In this document: piece by piece, positions 33,943 to 41,364 of the stretch
Layout of the letters: every line of letters starts with the position of its first letter
How positions within the stretch are numbered: the stretch's first letter is position 1
Made by a program: the position numbers and the translations under genes
Source of the DNA: Pseudomonas sp. MYb60
GTDB taxonomy: Bacteria > Pseudomonadota > Gammaproteobacteria > Pseudomonadales > Pseudomonadaceae
NCBI RefSeq assembly: GCF_002979555.1
Contig: NZ_PCOZ01000013.1
Span: 1 to 64,000 of the forward strand
Direction: 5' to 3'
Length of the DNA: 64,000 nucleotides
The notes under the pieces: model-generated
The model's database searches: none
Seen by the model: the letters and a program-made list of their open reading frames with translations, nothing else
What the model was told of the DNA's origin: nothing

Positions 33943-35072
33943 ACCACGCAGACTTCATCATCATCGGCGGCGGCATTGCCGGCGCGTCCACCGGTTTCTG
34001 GCTGTCGCAGCACGGCAAGGTGTTGGTGCTCGAACGCGAGAGCCACCCGGGCTATCACTCCACCGGACGCTCGGCGGCGCTCTACACCGCCGCCTACGGC
34101 ACGCCGCAAGTGCGCGCGCTGACCCTGGCCAGCCGCGCGTTTTTCGATAACCCGCCGCCCGGTTTCTGCGAGCACCCGCTGCTGACGCCACGGGGCGAAA
34201 TGACCGTGGACTTCACCGGTGATGCGGCCGAATTGAACGCCCAATATCAGAGCGCGAAGGCCACCGTGACGCAGGTCGAGTTGCTCAGTGCCGATGAAGC
34301 CTGTGCGAAAATGCCGATTCTGCGGCGCGAAAAAGTCCACGGCGCGCTGTATGACCCCACCGCCAGCGATATCGACACCGACGCCCTGCACCAGGGCTAC
34401 CTGCGCGGTATCCGCCGCAACGGTGGCGAGGTGCTGACCGACCACGGCGTCCAGGCGCTGCACCGGGATGCCGAAGGCCTGTGGCAGGTGCAATGCGGCG
34501 AAACATCTTACCGCGCGCCGATCATCATCAACGCCGCCGGTGCGTGGGCCGACACGCTCGGCGCGCTGGCCGGCGCCCAGCCCATCGGCCTGCAACCCAA
34601 GCGCCGCTCAGCGTTCATCTTCGCCGGCCCCGACGGCGTCGACACCCACCACTGGCCAATGCTGGTGGCGCTGGACGAATCGTTCTACATGAAGCCCGAC
34701 GCCGGCATGTTCCTGGGTTCGCCGGCCAACGCCGACCCGGTGGCGCCCCAGGACATCCAGCCCGAAGAACTGGACATTGCCATGGGCATCTACCAGATTG
34801 AGGAAGCCACCACCCTGACCATCCGCCGCCCCACCCGTACCTGGGCCGGGCTGCGCAGCTTTGTGCACGATGGCGATTTGCTCAGCGGCTTCGACCCTCA
34901 GGTACCCGGCCTGTTCTGGGTCGCTGCGCAAGGCGGCTATGGCATCCAGACCTCGCCCGCCATGGGCCAGGCCAGCGCTGCCCTGGTGCGCGGTGCACCG
35001 CTGCCGGAGGCGCTGACACGGTTCGGCCTCGACGCTGGTATGCTCTCCCCTGCCCGCCTGGAGCCCCATTGA
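33939..35072 (+). CDS. dauA: DauA-like FAD-dependent D-arginine dehydrogenase
   Basis: A 377-residue flavoprotein of the DAO/GlyD family (P. aeruginosa DauA is 375). It opens with the FAD Rossmann motif FIIIGGGIAGASTGFWLSQ and LVLERESHPGYHSTGRSAAL, and has IINAAGAWADTLGALAG and a C-terminal GGYGIQTSPAMGQA. It oxidises D-arginine and other D-amino acids to imino acids that hydrolyse to keto acids. Its start overlaps the dauB stop, and its stop overlaps the dauR start (TGATG), so the three are translationally coupled. A longer open frame from 33594 is rejected. Confidence 0.9.
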   Translation: MNHADFIIIGGGIAGASTGFWLSQHGKVLVLERESHPGYHSTGRSAALYTAAYGTPQVRALTLASRAFFDNPPPGFCEHPLLTPRGEMTVDFTGDAAELNAQYQSAKATVTQVELLSADEACAKMPILRREKVHGALYDPTASDIDTDALHQGYLRGIRRNGGEVLTDHGVQALHRDAEGLWQVQCGETSYRAPIIINAAGAWADTLGALAGAQPIGLQPKRRSAFIFAGPDGVDTHHWPMLVALDESFYMKPDAGMFLGSPANADPVAPQDIQPEELDIAMGIYQIEEATTLTIRRPTRTWAGLRSFVHDGDLLSGFDPQVPGLFWVAAQGGYGIQTSPAMGQASAALVRGAPLPEALTRFGLDAGMLSPARLEPH

Positions 35073-35701
35073 TGAACACCGCTGAACAAGACAAGGTCAT
35101 GCAGAACTTCCGCGCGATGGCCGACGCCATCGCCACGCTGTTCTTTCCCCACGCCGAAGCGGTGCTGCACGACTTGCGCTCGCAAAAGGTCGACTACATC
35201 GCCAATAACCTGTCGAAACGCGCGATTGGCGATGATTCGGCGCTGGAAGACATGCTCAGCGAAGACGTCAGCGAGGTGAATATCGGCCCCTACGAAAAGC
35301 TCAACTGGGACGGTCAGAAAATTCGCAGCTTGAGCACCGTGCTCCACGACCACAAGGGCCGCCGGCTGGCGGTGCTGTGTATCAACCTGAATATCTCACT
35401 GTTCGAGAACGCCAAGGCGGCGCTGGATCTGTTCCTGTCGCCGAGCAAACTGATCCCGCAGCCGGACTCGCTGTTTCGCGATGACTGGCAGGAGCGAATC
35501 AACACGTTCTTGCATGCCTGGATGCGCGAGCGCCAACTGAGCCTCAACCTGCTCAACCGCGACCACAAGCGCGAGTTGGTGCTGGCACTGCATGCCGAGG
35601 GGGCGTTCAAGGGCAAGAGCGCGTCGAACTACGTGGCGAACGTGCTGGGGATGGGGCGAGCGACCGTCTACAAGCACCTCAAGGAATTGAAGGGATCTTG
35701 A
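35072..35701 (+). CDS. dauR: DauR-like YheO-type transcriptional regulator
   Basis: A 209-residue regulator. The N-terminal YheO-like PAS domain is at about residues 10-120 (ADAIATLFFPHAEAVLHDL and GRRLAVLCINLNIS), and a C-terminal HTH_22 motif is at 160-205 (GKSASNYVANVLGMGRATVYKHLKELK). P. aeruginosa DauR represses dauBAR until D- or L-arginine is present. The palindromes at 32959 and 36637 are plausible targets. It starts at ATG 35072, overlapping the dauA stop by one base. A REP hairpin separates it from the opposing binding-protein gene. Confidence 0.9.
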   Translation: MNTAEQDKVMQNFRAMADAIATLFFPHAEAVLHDLRSQKVDYIANNLSKRAIGDDSALEDMLSEDVSEVNIGPYEKLNWDGQKIRSLSTVLHDHKGRRLAVLCINLNISLFENAKAALDLFLSPSKLIPQPDSLFRDDWQERINTFLHAWMRERQLSLNLLNRDHKRELVLALHAEGAFKGKSASNYVANVLGMGRATVYKHLKELKGS

Positions 35702-35718
35702 TGACACCGCATTCACAT

Positions 35719-35743
35719 GTGGGAGGGGCAAGCCGCTTCCCAC
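35719..35743. repeat. Imperfect REP palindrome
   Basis: GTGGGAGGGGC-AA-GCCGCTTCCCAC between convergent genes; arms pair with one interruption. Probable bidirectional terminator. Confidence 0.7.
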
Positions 35744-35777
35744 GTTTGATCTTCATATGGCCCAGGTTTCCTGGGTG

Positions 35778-36554
35778 TCAGTCGCCGTAGATATCGGCCT
35801 TGAAATACTGCTGGGAAATCTTCTGGTATTCGCCGCTCGCGCGGATCCCGTCAATCGCGGTGTTCAACGCGCTCACCAGCGCCTCGTTGCCCTTGCGCAC
35901 CGCAATCCCGGCGCCCTCGCCCACGTATTTCGGGTCCTTGAGCTCCGGCCCGACAAACGCGTAGCCCTTGCCCCGAGGCATTTGCAGAAAGTCGTTCAAG
36001 GGGATGGTGTCGGCGAAGATCGCGTCCAGTCGCCCGGCCGCCAGGTCCATGTAGATTTCTTCGTTGTTGCTGTAGCGCTTGACGGTGACGCCCTTGGGCT
36101 CGAACACCTCGGTGGCGTAACGGTCAGTGGTGGTCGCGCGCTGCACGCCGACGGTCTTGCCCTTGAGGCTGGCGTACCCGTCATCGACCACCGCGCCTTC
36201 CTTCATCACCAGGCGCGACGAAGTGAAATAGTACTTGTGGGTGAAGTCCACCGACTTCTTGCGGTCCTCGTTGATGGTCATGGACGACAACGCCATGTCG
36301 ATTTTCTTCACCTTGAGGGAAGGAATCAGGCCGTCAAACTCGCCTTCGACCCACACACACTTAACCTTCATCTGCGCACACAGCGCATTGCCGATGTCGT
36401 AGTCGAAGCCGACAATCTCGCCTTTTTCCGTCTTGGACGCGAACGGCGGGTACGCCGCCTCGATGCCGATACGCAGGGTTTTCTCGGCGGCCAGCAACGG
36501 GCCGGAAACGATCAGGCCCAGGGCCAGCGCGGTGATCAGGGGGAATTTCTTCAT
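35778..36554 (-). CDS. Periplasmic basic amino acid binding protein (ArgT/AotJ-like)
   Basis: A 258-residue ABC binding protein. The signal peptide is [22 protein letters not shown], followed by the family block [15 protein letters not shown] and [18 protein letters not shown], with the ligand residues of HisJ/LAO proteins in that area. It lies next to dauBAR facing it, as PA3865 does in P. aeruginosa, so D- or L-arginine is the likely ligand. No permease or ATPase gene is linked, so it must share a transporter such as Aot. A CA motif (36572-36579) and a DauR-like operator (36637-36649) lie upstream. Confidence 0.88.
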
Positions 36555-36571
36555 GACGGAGATCTCGCAAG

Positions 36572-36583
36572 TTGTTGTTGATT
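36572..36583 (-). promoter_or_regulatory. Crc/Hfq CA motif in front of the arginine-binding protein gene
   Basis: Minus-strand AATCAACAACAA; AACAACAA fits AAnAAnAA and lies 18 bp before the ATG. Confidence 0.55.
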
Positions 36584-36636
36584 TGGCAAGAGCGAAGAAA
36601 AGGATCGAGCGGGCGACACTGCTTTTATACTTATAA

Positions 36637-36649
36637 TTCCATACTGGAC
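36637..36649. promoter_or_regulatory. Second candidate DauR operator
   Basis: TTCCAT-A-CTGGAC matches the perfect GTCCAT-A-ATGGAC palindrome before dauB at 11 of 13 positions. It lies about 85 bp before the binding-protein start, next to a TATAAG -10-like element. Confidence 0.5.
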
Positions 36650-36665
36650 TTTTAAGTACCCATCG

Positions 36666-37688
36666 TCAATCGCAGTTGTAGCGCGTATGCACCAGCACCC
36701 GGGTAAAGGGCGGTGCCGCCCGTGCGCCGTCCAGTGCGCCACGAATCCAGCGCACCGCCGCCGCCACTTCGCCGACGAAATCATGGGACACCACGTAGTC
36801 CATGACGCCTGCTTCCAACAGCGCCCGGGTGTGCACCGTCAACTCGTGACCGACAAACACTGGACGCTGGCCCTCGGCGAGGGTGCCGAGCGCCTGGGCC
36901 ACGCCACGGTTGGCCCCCGCCACGTTGTAGATCGCCGCCGGGCAGGCGTGCCGGGCGAAATAGCGGGTCAGTTGCGTGGCGATGGTCTGCGGGCTGTCAT
37001 CGGAGAGCATCCGCTCATCGATCTTCAGGTGCGGGAACTCGGCACGCAGCACCCGTCGAAAGCCCATTTCACGCTCCTGCTGGCAACGAAACGGCTCACT
37101 GGTGACCAGCAGAATCTTCGCCTTCTGCCGCGCCAGGGCATTGCCGACCAGCAACCCGGCGACACTGCCCGCCGCATACTGGTCGTTACCCACGTAGGCA
37201 CTGCGCCCGGAGTTGGGCAGGTCGGTGGTCAGGCAGACCACCGCAATGCCCTGGCGGCACAGGCTGCGAATCGCCCGGTTGATCGCCGGGTGCTCGCGAG
37301 AGACCACAATCACGCCGTCGGCGGACGCCCCCTCGGCCTGAACCTGGTCGGCAAAGGCTGCAGGATCCACCTGGTGGCTGGAGCGGTACTCGCCATGGAT
37401 GACCACGCCGGGGGTCGACGCATTGATGGCGGCCTGCGCGTCGGCCAGGGTCGCATTGAAGGTTTCACCTGAGTCGCAGAAGAGCGTGATATGCAAGGTC
37501 GCCATGCCATTGGCGAGGTCCTGCCTGAGCTTGTCCAGCGCCGCCAAGACCTTGAGCCGGGTGCTCTCACCAACCCCGCTGCGGTTATTGAGCACACGGT
37601 CCACCGTCGCCGGCCCGACCCTGGCGACCTTGGCAATCTGCTCGACCGTGGGGCCTTTCCAACCTGCTGCGGGAGTCTGACGGGGCAT
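36666..37688 (-). CDS. LacI family transcriptional regulator
   Basis: A 340-residue repressor. The DNA-binding head is at residues 13-60 (TVEQIAKVARVGPATVDRVLNN and RSGVGESTRLKVLAALDKL), with the sugar-binding core after it (about 65-340, GVIVVSREHPAIN and AAIYNVAGANRGVAQAL). It diverges from a sugar isomerase/epimerase gene across 189 bp that hold two identical TGATGG-N5-CCATCA palindromes. It probably represses that gene and itself; the inducer is unknown, an inositol-, ketose- or polyol-like compound being plausible. Confidence 0.88.
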   Translation of the reverse strand: MPRQTPAAGWKGPTVEQIAKVARVGPATVDRVLNNRSGVGESTRLKVLAALDKLRQDLANGMATLHITLFCDSGETFNATLADAQAAINASTPGVVIHGEYRSSHQVDPAAFADQVQAEGASADGVIVVSREHPAINRAIRSLCRQGIAVVCLTTDLPNSGRSAYVGNDQYAAGSVAGLLVGNALARQKAKILLVTSEPFRCQQEREMGFRRVLRAEFPHLKIDERMLSDDSPQTIATQLTRYFARHACPAAIYNVAGANRGVAQALGTLAEGQRPVFVGHELTVHTRALLEAGVMDYVVSHDFVGEVAAAVRWIRGALDGARAAPPFTRVLVHTRYNCD

Positions 37689-37705
37689 GGACGAGATGGC
37701 CTGAA

Positions 37706-37722
37706 TGATGGAGTTGCCATCA
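37706..37722. promoter_or_regulatory. LacI-type operator copy 1
   Basis: TGATGG-AGTTG-CCATCA, a perfect palindrome 18 bp before the LacI gene start. Confidence 0.7.
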
Positions 37723-37771
37723 CTTATAGCCGATAAAACCTTGGAAACCGACTTTGAGCTCCGGAAAAAAA

Positions 37772-37788
37772 TGATGGCTTTCCCATCA
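37772..37788. promoter_or_regulatory. LacI-type operator copy 2
   Basis: TGATGG-CTTTC-CCATCA, the same arms as copy 1 with a different spacer, centred exactly 66 bp from it and about 90 bp before the isomerase gene. The spacing is suitable for looping by a tetramer. Confidence 0.7.
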
Positions 37789-37877
37789 GGATAGGCCCTT
37801 GCTCGTCCTTGAATCAGCCCTCCGCGCTGCCAATAATCGCCTCACAACAACCCCAACAATTCGTCAGGAATGCAACC

Positions 37878-38837
37878 ATGAAACTGGGCTTTGTCACCGA
37901 CACCCTGGGCAACCTGCCCTTGGGCGATGTCCTCCAGCACGCCGAACGCATGGGCCTTTCCGGCCTGGAAGTGAATACGGGCGGCTGGTCAACCGCGCCC
38001 CATTTGAACCTGGCGCAGATGCTCGACAACAATGCCGCCCGCCGCGATTTCACCCGCAACTTCCAGGACCACGGCCTGGAAATCATTGCCCTCAATGCCA
38101 ACGGCAACCCGTTGCACCCCACCCAGCCGGAACAGGCGCAGTGCCTCAGGGACACGATTCGCCTGGCGGGCGAGTTGGGGATCAAGACGGTCTGCGCCAT
38201 GTCCGGCTTGCCCGAAGGCCAGGCAGGCGACCGCACGCCCAACTGGGTGGTCACCGCCTGGCCGCCGGAAACCCAGACCATGCTGCGCTATCAATGGGAG
38301 GAACGCCTGCTGCCGTTCTGGCGCGAGATCGCCGACCTGGCCAAGGCCAACGGCGTCGAGCGCATTGCCCTGGAGTTGCACGGTGCCCAGTGCGTATACA
38401 ACGTGCGTTCCCTGCTCAAGCTGCGCGAGGCCATCGGCCCGGTGATCGGCGCCAACCTCGACCCGTCCCACCTGTTCTGGATGGGCGCCGACCCCTTGGC
38501 CGCCGCCGATGCCCTGGGCGATGCGCTGTACCACGTGCACGCCAAGGACACGCTGCTCAACACGCCAGTGCAGGCGGTGGATTCATTGCTGGAAACCGGC
38601 TCACTGATGGACGTGCCGGCGCGCAGTTGGTCCTACATCACCCTCGGCTTCGGCCATGGCGAACAGTGGTGGCGCCAGTTCTGCTACCGCCTGAAGATGG
38701 CCGGCTATGACGGCTGGTTGTCCATCGAACATGAAGACGTGCTGCTCAACAGCCTGGAAGGCCTGCAAAAGTCCGTGACGCTGCTGCAGGGGGTGATGCC
38801 CGTCGGCGTCAGCGACTTCAAGCCGCAGGCCATTTGA
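37878..38837 (+). CDS. Sugar phosphate isomerase/epimerase (AP endonuclease 2 TIM-barrel family)
   Basis: A 319-residue TIM barrel protein of the IolE/IolI/xylose-isomerase-like family. MKLGFVTDTLGNLPLGDVL starts the barrel; IALELHGAQCVYNVRSLL, GANLDPSHLFWMGADP, YHVHAKDTLLN and LSIEHEDVLL carry the metal-binding Glu, Asp, His and Glu residues. It should isomerise or epimerise a keto-sugar. It is controlled by the divergent LacI gene through two operators. The ATG at 37878 with AGGA upstream is chosen over 37809. No transporter or other catabolic gene is adjacent, so the pathway is unclear. Confidence 0.83.
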   Translation: MKLGFVTDTLGNLPLGDVLQHAERMGLSGLEVNTGGWSTAPHLNLAQMLDNNAARRDFTRNFQDHGLEIIALNANGNPLHPTQPEQAQCLRDTIRLAGELGIKTVCAMSGLPEGQAGDRTPNWVVTAWPPETQTMLRYQWEERLLPFWREIADLAKANGVERIALELHGAQCVYNVRSLLKLREAIGPVIGANLDPSHLFWMGADPLAAADALGDALYHVHAKDTLLNTPVQAVDSLLETGSLMDVPARSWSYITLGFGHGEQWWRQFCYRLKMAGYDGWLSIEHEDVLLNSLEGLQKSVTLLQGVMPVGVSDFKPQAI

Positions 38838-38927
38838 GCCGCTCCCACCCATGAGTTTTTTGCACAACCGAGTGGTGTTTTTGAGCGTTCATCTCTGATT
38901 TTTGCGTGCCTATACTCGGTTCAGCCA

Positions 38928-38942
38928 CCCGGCTGAGCCGGG
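38928..38942. promoter_or_regulatory. Short perfect hairpin in the acyl-CoA synthetase leader
   Basis: CCCGGC-TGA-GCCGGG, 14 bp before the CA motif. A TATACT -10-like element lies upstream at 38911-38916, so the hairpin is probably in the 5' untranslated region; role unknown. Confidence 0.4.
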
Positions 38943-38955
38943 GGTCAGTCCCTAC

Positions 38956-38963
38956 AACAATAA
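38956..38963 (+). promoter_or_regulatory. Crc/Hfq CA motif in front of the acyl-CoA synthetase gene
   Basis: AACAATAA followed by the AAGGA ribosome binding site. Confidence 0.55.
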
Positions 38964-38978
38964 TCAAGGACAATGACC

Positions 38979-40679
38979 ATGACGCACCCTTTCCTGGCCG
39001 CCCGGGATTTCCTGCTCGCCCACCGCACCGACTACGCCACTGCCGTGCGTGACTTCCAATGGCCGCAACTGGGGGAGTTCAACTGGGCGCTGGACTACTT
39101 CGAGGTGATGGCTGCAGGCAACTCGGCCAACGCGCTGTGGATTGTCGAAGAGGACGGCAGCGAGCAACGCTACAGCTTCCAGCAACTGGCCGCGCGCTCC
39201 AACCAGGTCGCCAATCACCTGCGGTCCCTCGGTGTGGGTCGCGGTGATCGGGTGCTGCTGATGCTCGGCAACGACGTGGCACTGTGGGACACCATGCTCG
39301 CCGCGTTCAAGCTTGGCGCCGTGGTCATCCCCGCCACGGCCCTGTTGAATGCCGAAGATCTGCGCGACCGTATCGAACGCGGCCATGTCCGCCACCTGGT
39401 GGTGGGCGAGGCTCATACCGGCAAATTCGCCGGCCTCGCCGACGGTTGCACCCGCGTCTGCGTGGGCACGGCGCCCGCCGGGTGGGTCGCCCATGACGCC
39501 GCCTTCGCGCACGCCGAGCAATTCGACGCCGAAGGCCAGACCCTGGCCAGCGACCCGATGCTGCTGTATTTCACCTCCGGCACCACCTCCAAGCCGAAGA
39601 TGGTGCTGCACAGTCACCAGAGCTACCCGGTGGGGCACCTGTCGACGATGTACTGGATCGGCCTGCAACCGGGCGACCTGCACCTGAACATTTCGTCTCC
39701 GGGCTGGGCCAAGCATGCCTGGAGTTGCCTGTTCGCACCGTGGAATGCCGGGGCGTGCATCTTTATCCATAACGTCGCACGGTTCAGCGCGCCGACGTTG
39801 CTCAGTGCGCTGGAACGCTACGGCGTGACCAGCCTGTGCGCGCCGCCCACCGTGTGGCGCATGCTGATCCAGGAAGACCTGGCCAGCTACAAATCACGGC
39901 TGAACCTGCGCGAACTGGTGGGCGCCGGTGAGCCGTTGAACCCGGAAATCATCGAACAGATCCAGCACGCCTGGGGCCTGCCCTTGCGCGATGGCTTCGG
40001 CCAGTCGGAAACCACCGCGCTGGTGGGCAACACGCCGGGGCAGTTGCTCAAGCCCGGCTCCATGGGCCGCCCACTGCCTGGCTATCGGGTGGCGCTGCTG
40101 GACCCGGACGGCGTGCCTGGCACCGAAGGTGAAGTCGCGCTGCCGCTGGATGTGCGCCCGCTCGGCCTGATGCTGGGCTACGAGGACAGCCCGGAGAAAA
40201 CCGCCGAGGTCATGCGTGATGGTTACTACCGCACCGGCGACACCGCGCAGATCGACGCCGACGGCTACATCACCTTCGTCGGCCGTGCGGATGACGTGTT
40301 CAAGGCCTCCGACTACCGCATCAGCCCGTTCGAGCTGGAAAGTGCACTGATCGAACACCCGGCCGTGATGGAAGTGGCCGTGGTGCCCAGCCCCGATCCG
40401 CTGCGCCTGGCCGTGCCCAAGGCCTTCCTGATCCTTGCCCACGACGCGCTGGGCGATGATGAACTGGCGCGCCACATCCTCGCCTTCGCCCGCGACAATC
40501 TCGCGCCGTACAAGCGGGTGCGGCGTATCGAATTTGTCAGCGAACTGCCCAAGACCATCTCCGGCAAGATCCGCCGGGTGGAGTTGCGGCAGATGGAGGT
40601 GGTCCGGCGCCAGAGCGAGACGCGAGGTGAGCAGGAGTACTTCGAGGAGGACTTTGCGCTAACCACCCCCACCGCGTGA
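38979..40679 (+). CDS. AMP-dependent acyl-CoA synthetase (medium-chain/benzoate-type)
   Basis: A 566-residue adenylate-forming enzyme. The P-loop LLYFTSGTTSKPKMVLHSH lies near residue 190, the adenylate motif DGFGQSETTALVGN near 340, YRTGDTAQIDADGYITFVGR near 425, and the catalytic Lys near the end in LPKTISGKIRRVEL. This is the AcsM/benzoate-CoA ligase-like branch, which activates a carboxylate with ATP and CoA. Two ATGs compete; ATG 38979 has AAGGA 8 bases upstream while ATG 38973 is only 2 bases away, so 38979 is preferred. It stands alone; the acid is not known. Confidence 0.85.
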   Translation: MTHPFLAARDFLLAHRTDYATAVRDFQWPQLGEFNWALDYFEVMAAGNSANALWIVEEDGSEQRYSFQQLAARSNQVANHLRSLGVGRGDRVLLMLGNDVALWDTMLAAFKLGAVVIPATALLNAEDLRDRIERGHVRHLVVGEAHTGKFAGLADGCTRVCVGTAPAGWVAHDAAFAHAEQFDAEGQTLASDPMLLYFTSGTTSKPKMVLHSHQSYPVGHLSTMYWIGLQPGDLHLNISSPGWAKHAWSCLFAPWNAGACIFIHNVARFSAPTLLSALERYGVTSLCAPPTVWRMLIQEDLASYKSRLNLRELVGAGEPLNPEIIEQIQHAWGLPLRDGFGQSETTALVGNTPGQLLKPGSMGRPLPGYRVALLDPDGVPGTEGEVALPLDVRPLGLMLGYEDSPEKTAEVMRDGYYRTGDTAQIDADGYITFVGRADDVFKASDYRISPFELESALIEHPAVMEVAVVPSPDPLRLAVPKAFLILAHDALGDDELARHILAFARDNLAPYKRVRRIEFVSELPKTISGKIRRVELRQMEVVRRQSETRGEQEYFEEDFALTTPTA

Positions 40680-40698
40680 CGGACAGCCTCGGCAAAAA

Positions 40699-40728
40699 AT
40701 GTGGGAAGGGGTTTGCCCCCTCCCACAT
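40699..40728. repeat. REP palindrome / terminator
   Basis: ATGTGGGAAGGGG-TTTG-CCCCCTCCCACAT, 20 bp after the acyl-CoA synthetase stop. Confidence 0.75.
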
Positions 40729-40908
40729 GTGGACTGAGGTGTGCCAGCACCACCCTGATCAGCTCACCCAATCCTCTCGAATACTTGCCTGATCCTGCGA
40801 ACTTCTCGACTACCGGATACTTACCTCTTGCGCAGTGGTCTAGAGTTCGACAATAAGCGGCCACTGCATTCATAAAGGCCGCACCTACCGTCGATCAGCA
40901 GGTGAGCC

Positions 40909-41364
40909 ATGGAATTACGTATCAACCAACAGGCCTTCGAGGTCGATGCCGACGCGGACACGCCCTTGCTGTGGGTCATCCGCGATGACTTGGGGCTGAC
41001 CGGTACCAAGTACGGCTGCGGCCTGGCGCAATGCGGCGCATGTTCAGTGCTGGTCGATGGCAACGTGGTACGCAGTTGCGTCACGCCGGTGGCTGCGGTG
41101 GTCGGGCGCGAGATCACGACCATTGAGGCCATTGAGGCCGACGACGTGGGCAAGCGCGTCGTCGCAGCCTGGGTCGAGAAACAAGTTGCGCAATGCGGTT
41201 ACTGCCAGTCCGGGCAGGTCATGGCGGCCACCGCCCTCCTCAAGCACACCCCTGTGCCGAATGATGAGCAGATCAAAGCGGCGATGATCAACCTGTGCCG
41301 CTGCGGTACTTACAACGCCATCCACGCTGCCATGCACGACCTGGCCAAACCGGAGCGTGCCTGA
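40909..41364 (+). CDS. (2Fe-2S) small subunit of a xanthine-dehydrogenase-family oxidoreductase (IorA/NicA-like)
   Basis: A 151-residue electron-transfer subunit with both iron-sulfur clusters: C37, C42, C45 and C57 in the plant-ferredoxin fold, and C96, C99, C130 and C132 in the C-terminal helical domain (QCGYCQSGQ, NLCRCGTY). It carries electrons from the molybdenum subunit encoded next to the cytochrome c. AGGTGAGCC precedes the ATG at 40909, and TGATG couples it to the large subunit. The set recalls isoquinoline oxidoreductase, nicotinate hydroxylase and the aldehyde oxidase complexes of acetic acid bacteria. Confidence 0.92.
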   Translation: MELRINQQAFEVDADADTPLLWVIRDDLGLTGTKYGCGLAQCGACSVLVDGNVVRSCVTPVAAVVGREITTIEAIEADDVGKRVVAAWVEKQVAQCGYCQSGQVMAATALLKHTPVPNDEQIKAAMINLCRCGTYNAIHAAMHDLAKPERA

